A stretch of DNA of 8,933 bases from Bacillota bacterium. GTDB taxonomy: Bacteria > Bacillota > Clostridia > Oscillospirales > Acutalibacteraceae. This document shows positions 1 to 6,528 of this stretch, in pieces. The number at the start of each line of letters is the position of its first letter. Position 1 is the stretch's first letter. The stretch is from assembly GCA_023412845.1 (NCBI GenBank), contig JAEZRH010000045.1, positions 1 to 8,933 on the forward strand, given 5' to 3'. The notes beneath the pieces were generated by a model. That model was not told the DNA's origin. It made no database searches and saw only the letters and a list, made by a program, of their open reading frames with translations. Made by a program: the position numbers and the translations under genes.

Positions 1-1046
1 CTGCAAAATCGACTGTTCTGGTCAATGCGGACGACGGTACCGTTCTTTATGCCAAAAACGAGCATCAGAAGCTTGCGATCGCCAGCACGACCAAAATCAT
101 GACGTCGCTTCTGACGCTGGAGGAAGCGGAAAAAAACGACCGGGCCGTCACCATAACGCCGGATATGATCCGGGTGGAAGGTTCCTCCATGTACCTGCGC
201 GCCGGTGACAGGCTGACCCTGAGCGGCCTTGCAGCGGGGATGCTGCTTGTTTCCGGAAACGACGCCGCGAATTCCGCGGCGATCGCCATAAGCGGCTCGG
301 CGGCGGCGTTCTCCGAACGGATGAATGCGAAGGCCGCCGCGCTCGGCATGAAGGATACCCACTTTGTCACGCCGTCCGGGCTTGACGACGCGCAGCATTA
401 CTCCACCGCCTACGATATGGCCCTGCTGGCGGACGCGGCGCTGCACAATACGGATTTCGCGAAGCTGGTATGCCAGAAGACGGCGAAGGTAACGTTCCTC
501 AACCCGGCGCAGACGCGGACGCTCTCGAACCATAACCGGCTGCTCAGCATGTATTCGGGCTGCGACGGCGTAAAGACAGGCTTTACGGATAAAGCCGGGC
601 GCTGTCTTGTTTCATCCGCCCAGAAAAACGGGGTACACCTCGTCGCGGTGACGCTCAACGACCCGAATGACTGGAAGGATCACGCCGCGCTGTTCGACTA
701 CGGCTTCTCGCGCCTTAAAAACCATAAGATCGACGACTCCGCCTACTGCGTGTCGATCCCGCTCGTGGGCGGGACGAAAGAGGAAGTGCGGGTCTGCGGC
801 ACGGCGGGGGAGAACATCGTCACCGATTCACAGCAGCCGCTGACAAGGACAGTCGAGCTGCCCCGCTTTGTGTATGCGCCGGTCCGGGAGGGGCAGGTGC
901 TGGGGACCGTGCGCTACACCTCCGCGGGGAAAACGGTGGCGCAGACGGAGCTTTTGTCCGCCGAGGACATCGCGCAGCCTCCCATGCGGAAAAATTGGCT
1001 GCAGAGGCTGTGGGACTGGATCCTGGATTTGTTTTCCATCCGATAG
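1..1046 (+). CDS. D-alanyl-D-alanine carboxypeptidase (PBP5/DacF type), 5' end missing
   Basis: This is a serine DD-peptidase that removes the terminal D-Ala from peptidoglycan stem peptides outside the cytoplasmic membrane. The reading frame is open from position 3, so the signal peptide and true start lie before the window; 347 residues are visible. All three penicillin-binding motifs are present: SxxK as STTK at 84-95 (Ser is the nucleophile), SGN at 252-260, and KTG at 573-581. After the catalytic domain comes a PBP5-type C-terminal domain, then a Trp/Leu-rich amphipathic end (WLQRLWDWILDLF) of the kind that anchors PBP5 proteins to the membrane. An internal ATG at 99 falls after the catalytic Ser and cannot be the start. 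It is followed 24 bp later by rluB. In Bacillota a dacB/dacF-type gene commonly sits near rluB, so the paralogue name (dacF or sporulation dacB) stays open. The family call is very secure. Confidence 0.95.
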   Translation, partial: AKSTVLVNADDGTVLYAKNEHQKLAIASTTKIMTSLLTLEEAEKNDRAVTITPDMIRVEGSSMYLRAGDRLTLSGLAAGMLLVSGNDAANSAAIAISGSAAAFSERMNAKAAALGMKDTHFVTPSGLDDAQHYSTAYDMALLADAALHNTDFAKLVCQKTAKVTFLNPAQTRTLSNHNRLLSMYSGCDGVKTGFTDKAGRCLVSSAQKNGVHLVAVTLNDPNDWKDHAALFDYGFSRLKNHKIDDSAYCVSIPLVGGTKEEVRVCGTAGENIVTDSQQPLTRTVELPRFVYAPVREGQVLGTVRYTSAGKTVAQTELLSAEDIAQPPMRKNWLQRLWDWILDLFSIR

Positions 1047-1070
1047 CCGCAGCCGGAAACAGGTGAAAAA

Positions 1071-1871
1071 ATGTCAGAGAAGATCAGGCTTCAGAAAATA
1101 CTTGCCGACTTGGGCGTGGCTTCCCGGCGGGCCGCCGAAGAGCTGATCCGGCAGGGAAAAGTGTCCGTCAACGGCGCCGTTGCGACCGTAGGGACCAAGG
1201 CCGACCCCGTCCGCGACCGCATCACGCTGAACGGACACCTCCTGCGCCGCCCGGCGCGGACTGAAAATCTTTACATCCTGCTGAACAAGCCGCGCGGATA
1301 CATCACGACCATGAGCGACGAAATGGAGCGCAAATGCGTCGCCGAGCTGGTCCGCTCGGTTCCGCAGCGCATCTACCCGGTCGGCCGGCTCGACCGGGAA
1401 TCGGAAGGGCTTCTTCTGATGACGAACGACGGCGAATTCGCAAACGCGATGATGCACCCTTCCCGCCACGTCCCTAAAACATACCGCGTCACGGTGCGCC
1501 CGGGCGTCAGCCGGGAACAGATGGAACAGATCGAACAGGGCATCGTCATAGAGGGCAGAAAAACCGCTCCGGCCCAGGTGAGCGTGCTCTCCGAGGAACC
1601 GGGGCGCATGGTGCTGCAGATCATCCTGCATGAGGGCCGGAACCGCGAGATCCGCAAAATGTGCGAGGTCCTCGGCCTTGAGACCGCCCGTCTGAAGCGC
1701 ACCGCCTTCGGGCCCGTACGCCTCGGCATGCTCGCCCCGGGCAAATGGCGCAGGCTGACCCCGGAGGAGGTATCGGCGCTGCGGGCGGCGGCAGGAATGG
1801 AAAAACCGGTTTCCGACAGGCGCGGGGCTCAGATGGAACGGGGAAAAAACCGGGGCGGCCGGGATACCTGA
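1071..1871 (+). CDS. rluB: 23S rRNA pseudouridine synthase, RluB/RsuA family
   Basis: This enzyme isomerises a specific uridine to pseudouridine in rRNA; RluB acts on 23S rRNA around helix 89-90. The protein has 266 residues. An S4 RNA-binding domain occupies about residues 3-60 (LQKILADLGVASRR, then VSVNG). The RsuA-type catalytic domain follows, with LNKPRGY at 71-77, the catalytic motif GRLDRESEGLLL at 105-116 (catalytic Asp108), and the late motif HEGRNREIRKMCE at 187-199. The last 25 or so residues are a basic, probably disordered tail. The ATG is preceded by AGGTG at 1061-1065, a modest ribosome site. It lies 24 bp after the carboxypeptidase gene with no promoter or terminator between, so the two are probably co-transcribed. 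RsuA (16S) and RluE/F are the alternatives within the family; the Bacillota neighbourhood and sequence favour RluB. Confidence 0.93.
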   Translation: MSEKIRLQKILADLGVASRRAAEELIRQGKVSVNGAVATVGTKADPVRDRITLNGHLLRRPARTENLYILLNKPRGYITTMSDEMERKCVAELVRSVPQRIYPVGRLDRESEGLLLMTNDGEFANAMMHPSRHVPKTYRVTVRPGVSREQMEQIEQGIVIEGRKTAPAQVSVLSEEPGRMVLQIILHEGRNREIRKMCEVLGLETARLKRTAFGPVRLGMLAPGKWRRLTPEEVSALRAAAGMEKPVSDRRGAQMERGKNRGGRDT

Positions 1872-1893
1872 ATCAGAATACTTTTTAACATCC

Positions 1894-1922
1894 TCGGCAA
1901 TTTTGCTTGTCAAAATTGCCGA
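1894..1922. repeat. perfect 12-bp inverted repeat over the -35 region of the next operon
   Basis: TCGGCAATTTTG (1894-1905) is followed by the 5-nt spacer CTTGT and the exact reverse complement CAAAATTGCCGA (1911-1922). The right arm and spacer contain the -35 element of the promoter at 1907-1935, so a protein bound here would block RNA polymerase. The inner part, TTTG-N5-CAAA, has the half-site spacing of FabT-type MarR operators, but the central bases differ and I do not assign a regulator. As RNA it would be a 12-bp hairpin ending the rluB transcript, but no U-run follows (AAATTGTTTAT), so an efficient intrinsic terminator is less likely than an operator. Confidence 0.75.
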
Positions 1923-1935
1923 AATTGTTTATAAT
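1907..1935 (+). promoter_or_regulatory. sigma-A-type promoter for the carboxyl-transfer cassette
   Basis: The -35 box TTGTCA (1907-1912, 5 of 6 consensus) and the -10 box TATAAT (1930-1935, 6 of 6) are separated by 17 bp, the optimum spacing. Transcription should begin near 1942, giving a leader of about 50 nt before the ATG at 1991. The -35 box lies inside the inverted repeat at 1894-1922, suggesting repression by a dyad-binding protein. This is a sequence match only. Confidence 0.8.
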
Positions 1936-1978
1936 CGAATCAATCATGAAATTATTGTGCGGATGAAATGCGCATAAC

Positions 1979-1984
1979 GGAGGA
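1979..1984 (+). promoter_or_regulatory. strong ribosome binding site of the 12S-like gene
   Basis: GGAGGA sits 6 nt before the ATG at 1991. It is one of the clearest Shine-Dalgarno sites in the window and fixes the start of the carboxyltransferase. That matters because the protein lacks the N-terminal segment found in longer relatives; the short N-terminus is therefore real and not a mis-called start. Confidence 0.8.
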
Positions 1985-1990
1985 ATCAAA

Positions 1991-3343
1991 ATGAAAAATG
2001 CCGAAGATGCGGCAAATTTGCAGGAATTGCGTGGAAACATGCAAAAAACGGCGGGATATCGCCGCCTTGCCCTGCTGTTTGACGGCGCGGAGTTTGATGA
2101 GATCGACGCTTTTGCAACATCCGGCGGCGGCGATGCGGAGGCCGTTGCGGGCTTTGGGCAGATTAACGGTTCGCCGGTCTGCGCGTTTTCCCAGAACAGC
2201 GACGTCGCCGGCGGGGCGATGTCGAAGGCGCAGGCCTCCAAAATCAAAAAAACCTTTCAGCTGGCCCTCAAAGCGGGAACTCCCGTCGTGGGAATCTACG
2301 ACTCCGTCGGCGGAAGGCTTGATGAAGGGGCCGACATGCTGTCTGCTTTCGGCGAAATCCTTCTGACCGCCAACAATCTTTCCGGCGTCGTTCCGACCGT
2401 TTCTCTTGTGCTCGGGCCCTGTACCGGCACCCTGGCGATGGTGGCGGCCGGAGCCGACCTTGTCGTCATGTCCGACAAAGCGGAGCTGACGGTCGCGACG
2501 GACGGGGAGGGCGGTTCCGCGGAGGAAGCGAAAAAGCTGGGTGTCTGCCACATTGCCGCGAAAAGCGAAGAGGATGCCGTCCGCACGGTCCGTTCGATTC
2601 TTTCGATGCTTCCAGCAAACAACGTGGCCGGCGCACCGCTGTTCGACGCGGATTCGCCGGACTCTGATATCGCGAAAGCCGCATCGCCGCGCGACGTGAT
2701 CCGCTCGGTTGCAGACGGCGGCAGCTTTCTCGAGTTCGGCGAAGGATTCGGCCCCGGCGCCGTGACCGGCCTGGCCAGGTTCGGAGGCACGGCCGCCGGG
2801 GCGGTTGCCCTCGTCGGCGTCATCGACGCGGATTCCTGCTCCAAAGCGGCGCGGTTCGTCCGTTTCTGCGATTCCTTCTCCCTGCCGGTCGTCACGTTCG
2901 TGGATGCGGAGAAGTTTGCAACGGTACGGGAAGCGTCCAAGCTTTCCAGCGCCTATTCCGAAGCGACGACGGCCAAGATCACCGCCGTGACCGGCAGCGC
3001 CTGCGGGCCGGTCTACATCGCCGTCGCGGGACGCGGCGCGAACGCCGATTACACGTTCGCCTGGCCGTCCGCGGCCGTTTCCGCCCTTACACCGGAAACG
3101 GGGGCTATTTTTCTCTGGAACGACCGCCTGAAAGGGTCCGAAAACCCGGTCGAAGACAGAAAAAAGCTCATCGAGAAATACAGAACCACACAGGCCGGTG
3201 CCCTGACGGCCGCCGCCGGCGGCATGATCGAGGATGTCGTGGAACCCGAAAAGACAAGGCGAAAAATTCTTTCCTGCCTGGACATGCTCTCCGGCAAGCG
3301 CGTCGCAACGCTTCCGAAAAAGCACGCCGATATCCAGCTTTGA
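1991..3343 (+). CDS. divergent MmdA/12S-like CoA carboxyltransferase
   Basis: A 450-residue carboxyl transferase of the ACCase-beta/PccB/MmdA fold (two crotonase-like halves). Relatives move CO2 between biotin and an acyl-CoA such as methylmalonyl-CoA. Family marks are FDEIDAFA (35-42), VAGGAM (72-77), LGPCTG (141-146), LPANN (207-211), the start of the second half with DVIRSVADGGSFLEF (235-249), DADSCSKAARFVRFCDSF (279-296), FAWPSA (356-361), and the end KKHADIQL, which resembles the KKHGNIPL tail typical of MmdA. It is shorter than usual (relatives run to about 510-520) and lacks the KLTARERI-type N-terminal segment. Active-site motifs are altered: canonical GPCAGGA reads GPCTGTL (142-148), the PGFLPG..QE..GIIRHG loop after VD (304-305) is cut to about ten unrelated residues, and the second YGGA reads CGPV (338-341). 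It heads a three-gene set with the biotin carrier and an OadA-like protein. The fold is certain; its enzyme activity is not. mmdA would be the nearest name. Confidence 0.85.
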   Translation: MKNAEDAANLQELRGNMQKTAGYRRLALLFDGAEFDEIDAFATSGGGDAEAVAGFGQINGSPVCAFSQNSDVAGGAMSKAQASKIKKTFQLALKAGTPVVGIYDSVGGRLDEGADMLSAFGEILLTANNLSGVVPTVSLVLGPCTGTLAMVAAGADLVVMSDKAELTVATDGEGGSAEEAKKLGVCHIAAKSEEDAVRTVRSILSMLPANNVAGAPLFDADSPDSDIAKAASPRDVIRSVADGGSFLEFGEGFGPGAVTGLARFGGTAAGAVALVGVIDADSCSKAARFVRFCDSFSLPVVTFVDAEKFATVREASKLSSAYSEATTAKITAVTGSACGPVYIAVAGRGANADYTFAWPSAAVSALTPETGAIFLWNDRLKGSENPVEDRKKLIEKYRTTQAGALTAAAGGMIEDVVEPEKTRRKILSCLDMLSGKRVATLPKKHADIQL

Positions 3344-3387
3344 CTTGATTTTACGCTTCATTCAAATTTACAGGGGGTCTTAATTGT

Positions 3388-3759
3388 ATGAAACATTTGA
3401 AAGTTACGGTCAACGGTACCGTCTATGATGTTCAGGTAGAAGAAGCCGCTGCTTCCGCAGCGCCGTCCGGGGCGCCCGCACCGGCGGCGGCCCCGGTTCC
3501 TGCGGCCGCTCCCGCTCCCGCGCCGAAAGCACCAGCGCCGGCGGGCAGCGAAACGATCACGAGCCCGATGCCCGGCACGATCGTCAATGTTGCGGTGGCA
3601 CCCGGCCAGAGCGTGAAGAAAGGCGACGTGCTGCTCGTGCTGGAAGCGATGAAGATGGAAAACGAGGTCATGGCGCCGCACGACGCGACCGTCGCCGCCG
3701 TCCTGGTGAACAAGGGGGATAACGTGAATTCGGGAACTCCTCTTGTTTCCCTCGGGTAA
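3388..3759 (+). CDS. biotin carboxyl carrier protein (1.3S / OadA-type biotin domain)
   Basis: This small cytosolic carrier holds biotin on a lysine and shuttles the carboxyl group between carboxyltransferase sites. It has 123 residues, the same size class as the Propionibacterium transcarboxylase 1.3S subunit. A short N-terminal segment (MKHLKVTVNGTVYDVQVEE, 1-19) of the type that docks these carriers to partner subunits is followed by an Ala/Pro-rich flexible linker (about 20-53). The biotinyl domain (about 55-123) carries the target motif EAMKMEN at 86-92, with Lys89 (codon 3652-3654) as the biotinylated residue; PMPG (60-63) lies about 27 residues earlier, as usual. The ribosome site AGGGGG (3372-3377) precedes the ATG. 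It lies 44 bp after the 12S-like gene and 15 bp before the OadA-like gene, so it should serve both. It needs biotin ligase (BirA), not seen here. Confidence 0.95.
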   Translation: MKHLKVTVNGTVYDVQVEEAAASAAPSGAPAPAAAPVPAAAPAPAPKAPAPAGSETITSPMPGTIVNVAVAPGQSVKKGDVLLVLEAMKMENEVMAPHDATVAAVLVNKGDNVNSGTPLVSLG

Positions 3760-3774
3760 GGGGGCGCGGGCAAA

Positions 3775-5175
3775 ATGGCAAAAAAAATCGGAATCACCGA
3801 AGTGGTTCTGCGCGACGCGCATCAGTCGCTGATCGCTACGAGGATGCCGCTTTCCGACATGCTGCCGATTCTTGGCAAGCTGGATAAGGTCGGCTTCCAC
3901 TCTTTGGAGTGCTGGGGCGGAGCGACGTTCGACTCCTGTCTGCGCTTCCTCAATGAAGACCCGTGGGAGCGCCTGCGCGTCATCCGCAAAAACTGCCCCG
4001 ATACAAAGCTGCAGATGCTGTTCCGGGGGCAGAACATCCTCGGCTACCGCCATTACTCCGACGACGTGGTCGAGTATTTCGTGCAGAAATCCGTATCCAA
4101 CGGCATCGACATTCTCCGCATTTTCGACGCGCTGAACGATATCAAGAACCTCACGGTCTCCATCAACGCCGCGAAGAAGGAAAAGGCGCACGTTCAGGTC
4201 GCCATCTCCTACACGACGGGTCCGGTCTTTACGGACGAATATTACATCGACTACGCGAAGCGGATCGAAGGAGCCGGCGCGGACTCCATCTGCATCAAGG
4301 ATATGGCGGCCCTGCTCACCCCGTACCGCACTTACGATCTTGTGAAGGCAATCAAGGGCGCCGTCGGCATTCCCGTCCAGCTGCACACGCATTACACGTC
4401 CGGCCTTGCCTCCATGTGCGAGCTCAAAGCGGTCGAAGCCGGCGTCGACTGGCTTGACACCTCCATGTCCCCGCTGGCCCTCGGAACCTCCCATACGCCG
4501 ACGGAATCGATGGTCGCCGCGCTGAAGGACACGCCGTACGACACGGGCCTCGACCTTGTGCTCCTCAATGAGATCCGGGAGTATTTCATGACGCTGCGCG
4601 AAAAATACATCAAGAGCGGCCTGCTGGATCCGAAGATGCTGGCGACCAACACGAAGGCGCTCATCTATCAGGTTCCGGGCGGCATGCTTTCGAACCTTCT
4701 TTCGCAGCTCAAGCAGGCCGGCAAGGCGGATAAGCTCGAAGAAGTCATGCAGGAAGTCCCGCGCGTCCGCAAAGACGCGGGATATCCGCCGCTTGTTACC
4801 CCTACCTCCCAGATCGTCGGCACGCAGGCGGTTTTCAACGTGGTCACCGGCGAGCGCTATAAAATGTGCACCAATGAATTCAAGGACCTTGTCGCGGGCA
4901 AATACGGCACGACGCCCGTGCCCATCAGCGACGAATTCGCAAAGCAGATCATCGGCGACACGCCGCGCGTGACCTGCCGCCCCGCGGACCTTCTGAAACC
5001 GGAGCTGGAAACGCTTCGCAGGGAATGCGCCGAATGGACGGAGCAGGAGGAAGACGTTCTCTCCTATGCGCAGTTCCCGAAGGTCGCCACCGATTTCTTC
5101 AAAAAGCGCGCGCAGAAAAAATACGGGATCGACGGCAGGCACGCCGACGCGGAAAAGATGGTCCATCCCGTCTGA
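3775..5175 (+). CDS. oadA: oxaloacetate decarboxylase alpha / transcarboxylase 5S-like carboxyltransferase
   Basis: This enzyme transfers a carboxyl group between oxaloacetate/pyruvate and biotin. Its 466 residues comprise a metal-dependent TIM-barrel (HMGL-like) domain, about 5-270, and the PYC/OADA conserved domain, about 290-450. Key sites are LRDAHQS (12-18, metal-binding Asp14), ECWGGATFD (45-53), the CIKDMA motif (173-178) with Lys175 as the expected carboxylated metal-ligand lysine, and HTHYTSG (204-210) with metal ligands His204 and His206. All are intact, so it should be active. Many OadA proteins end in a biotinyl domain; this one stops before it, and the carrier is the separate gene just upstream, as in the Propionibacterium 5S/1.3S pair. 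AAGGGGG (3758-3764) precedes the ATG. No OadB or OadG membrane subunit is in the window, so sodium-pumping decarboxylase, transcarboxylase or pyruvate carboxylase subunit B are all possible. The symbol denotes the family. Confidence 0.93.
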   Translation: MAKKIGITEVVLRDAHQSLIATRMPLSDMLPILGKLDKVGFHSLECWGGATFDSCLRFLNEDPWERLRVIRKNCPDTKLQMLFRGQNILGYRHYSDDVVEYFVQKSVSNGIDILRIFDALNDIKNLTVSINAAKKEKAHVQVAISYTTGPVFTDEYYIDYAKRIEGAGADSICIKDMAALLTPYRTYDLVKAIKGAVGIPVQLHTHYTSGLASMCELKAVEAGVDWLDTSMSPLALGTSHTPTESMVAALKDTPYDTGLDLVLLNEIREYFMTLREKYIKSGLLDPKMLATNTKALIYQVPGGMLSNLLSQLKQAGKADKLEEVMQEVPRVRKDAGYPPLVTPTSQIVGTQAVFNVVTGERYKMCTNEFKDLVAGKYGTTPVPISDEFAKQIIGDTPRVTCRPADLLKPELETLRRECAEWTEQEEDVLSYAQFPKVATDFFKKRAQKKYGIDGRHADAEKMVHPV

Positions 5176-5190
5176 CCGGGCACAGCCTGC

Positions 5191-5220
5191 TTGACAATCC
5201 GCCCCCAATACTGCTACAAT
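5191..5220 (+). promoter_or_regulatory. sigma-A-type promoter upstream of the yicC operon
   Basis: TTGACA (5191-5196, perfect -35) and TACAAT (5215-5220, 5 of 6 for -10) are separated by 18 bp. Transcription should start near 5227 in an A-rich stretch. It lies 16 bp past the stop of the OadA-like gene and about 130 bp before yicC. The only hairpin terminator in this gap is downstream of it (5248-5288), so transcripts from this promoter must read through or end there. No good promoter is visible between the hairpin and yicC. Confidence 0.75.
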
Positions 5221-5247
5221 AAAAAATAATACGGTAAAAAGCGATTC

Positions 5248-5288
5248 CGGCCGCCCATGCCCTCCGAGAGGAGGGCGGCTGCCTTTTT
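5248..5288 (+). terminator. GC-rich hairpin with U-tract (intrinsic terminator or attenuator)
   Basis: GCCGCCC (5250-5256) pairs with GGGCGGC (5273-5279), extended by a G-U pair and a C-G pair to 5248/5281, and is followed by TTTTT at 5284-5288. A second, exclusive stem can form inside: GCCCTCC (5259-5265) with GGAGGGC (5270-5276), closed by the GNRA-type loop GAGA. Both use the same GGGC (5273-5276). It can end the carboxyl-transfer operon. Because it also lies about 20 nt into the transcript from the promoter at 5191, it may attenuate yicC expression. Confidence 0.75.
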
Positions 5289-5352
5289 GCGGGGCCTGCC
5301 GGCGCGGGCGGACCGCGGTTCTACAATTTTTATCTTTTAGGATGATTGTTAC

Positions 5353-6231
5353 ATGATAAAGAGCATGACGGGTTTCGGAAGGGCCGAAAAGGTTATTGAA
5401 GGGCGAGACATTCTGGTCGAGATCAAATCCGTCAACCACAGGTTTTTCGATTTCAGCGCACGCATTTCCCGCGGGTACGGTTTTCTTGAAGATAAAGTCA
5501 AGACCTATCTGCAAAAATGCGTGACGCGCGGCAAGATCGACGTTCTCGTCTCGCTGGAAACACTGGATGACACACAGGCCGAGGTCGCGGTCAACCACTC
5601 CCTTGCGGCCGGATATCTGGCCGCCCTGCGCGAGCTGCGGAACGAATACGGTCTCCCGGACGATATCACCGTCGGCACCGTCGCGCGGTATCAGGATATT
5701 TTCACCGTCCGTCATGCCCAAGAGGATGAGGAAAGGGTCTGGAGCCAGGTAGCCGAAGTCTTGCGGGAGGCGGCAGTCCCGCTCCTTGCCATGCGGGAAT
5801 CGGAAGGCGCCCGCCTGAAGGAAGACCTCGCCGCGCGCACGCGGACCATCCTGCAGGCCGTCGCCAGGATCGAGGAGCGTTCGCCGAAAACGGTCGAAGA
5901 ATTCCGGGTCAAATTTACGGAGCGCCTTAATTCGCTGCTTGACGGTGCGGGCGTAGACGAGCAGCGAATCCTGACCGAGGCCGCCGTTTTTGCCGACAAG
6001 GTTTCCGTGACGGAAGAGACGGTGCGCCTGCGCAGCCATATTTCTCAGTTCGGCGAGCTGATGGAATCCGGCGACGCCGTCGGCCGCAGGCTCGATTTTC
6101 TGACGCAGGAGATGAATCGCGAGGCGAACACCATCGGATCAAAGTGCGCGGATGCGGAAATTTCCCACATTGTGGTGGATATGAAAGCGGAAATTGAAAA
6201 GATCCGCGAGCAGATACAGAATATTGAGTAA
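5353..6231 (+). CDS. yicC: YicC/YloC-family endoribonuclease
   Basis: A 292-residue member of the YicC (B. subtilis YloC) family, shown in E. coli to be an endoribonuclease linked to small-RNA turnover. The N-terminus MIKSMTGFGRAE (1-12) is the family signature, and KSVNHRFFD (25-33) and RGKIDV (59-64) follow in the YicC-like N-terminal domain (about 1-155). The C-terminal DUF1732 region ends with the strongly conserved FLTQEMNREANTIGSK (249-264) and the helical EIEKIREQIQNIE end. The protein is full length. The ATG is preceded by AGGATG (5339-5344), a moderate ribosome site at a slightly long spacing. It opens the yicC-remA-gmk-rpoZ-priA string and is followed by remA after 18 bp. Confidence 0.95.
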   Translation: MIKSMTGFGRAEKVIEGRDILVEIKSVNHRFFDFSARISRGYGFLEDKVKTYLQKCVTRGKIDVLVSLETLDDTQAEVAVNHSLAAGYLAALRELRNEYGLPDDITVGTVARYQDIFTVRHAQEDEERVWSQVAEVLREAAVPLLAMRESEGARLKEDLAARTRTILQAVARIEERSPKTVEEFRVKFTERLNSLLDGAGVDEQRILTEAAVFADKVSVTEETVRLRSHISQFGELMESGDAVGRRLDFLTQEMNREANTIGSKCADAEISHIVVDMKAEIEKIREQIQNIE

Positions 6232-6249
6232 GCAAAAGGGAGAAATCAT

Positions 6250-6528
6250 ATGAAACTGATCAATATCGGTTTCGGAAACATGGTTTCCGCAAACAGGCTT
6301 GTGGCGATCGTAAGCCCGGAATCCGCGCCCATCAAGCGGATCATCCAGGATGCAAAGGAACGCGGCACACTCATCGACGCGACCTACGGGCGGCGCACCC
6401 GGGCGGTCATCATCACCGACAGCGACCACGTGATTTTGTCCGCCGTCCAGCCGGAGACGGTCGCAAATCGCCTGAACGACGAGCGCGGTGACATCGACGA
6501 GGGGGAACTCGAAGAAGATGGCGAATAA
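6250..6528 (+). CDS. remA: RemA/DUF370 family DNA-binding regulator
   Basis: A 92-residue RemA-family protein. In Bacillus subtilis RemA is a ring-forming DNA-binding activator of biofilm-matrix and osmoprotection operons; its role in other Bacillota is much less known. Conserved family stretches are INIGFGNMV (4-12), PIKRIIQDAKERGTLIDATYGRRTRAVIITDS (27-58) and HVILSAVQPETVANR (60-74). The last 17 or so residues are an Asp/Glu-rich tail. AAGGGAG (6235-6241) is a good ribosome site. Its 3' end overlaps the start of gmk by 11 bp, and its tail codons supply the gmk ribosome site. Position between yicC and gmk is the usual Bacillota arrangement. Confidence 0.95.
   Translation: MKLINIGFGNMVSANRLVAIVSPESAPIKRIIQDAKERGTLIDATYGRRTRAVIITDSDHVILSAVQPETVANRLNDERGDIDEGELEEDGE

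Noticed and set aside
1074..1913. A 279-codon minus-strand frame opposite rluB
   Set aside because: It is antisense to a well-conserved rluB and its translation shows no known motif; its start lies inside the inverted repeat.
1952..3361. A 469-codon minus-strand frame opposite the 12S-like gene
   Set aside because: It mirrors the sense gene almost exactly, has no ribosome site or family resemblance, and the + strand frame has a strong ribosome site and conserved motifs.
3456..3546. GCC/CCG-rich repetitive stretch as a possible DNA repeat
   Set aside because: It is the Ala/Pro linker of the biotin carrier, a normal feature of this family, not an independent repeat.
5322..5327. TACAAT as a second -10 box for yicC downstream of the hairpin
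   Set aside because: The -35 position (around 5299-5304, CCGGCG) has no resemblance to TTGACA and there is no extended -10.
3358..6039. An 893-codon open frame on the minus strand across the biotin carrier, OadA-like gene, intergenic gap and yicC
   Set aside because: It lies antisense to three clearly conserved genes, has a low-complexity Arg/Gly/His-rich translation with no recognisable domain, and is the sort of long shadow frame produced by GC-rich third codon positions.
6488..6517. Upstream in-frame ATG for gmk
   Set aside because: It adds ten residues before the family's usual N-terminus, would increase the overlap with remA to 41 bp, and has a weaker ribosome site than ATG 6518.
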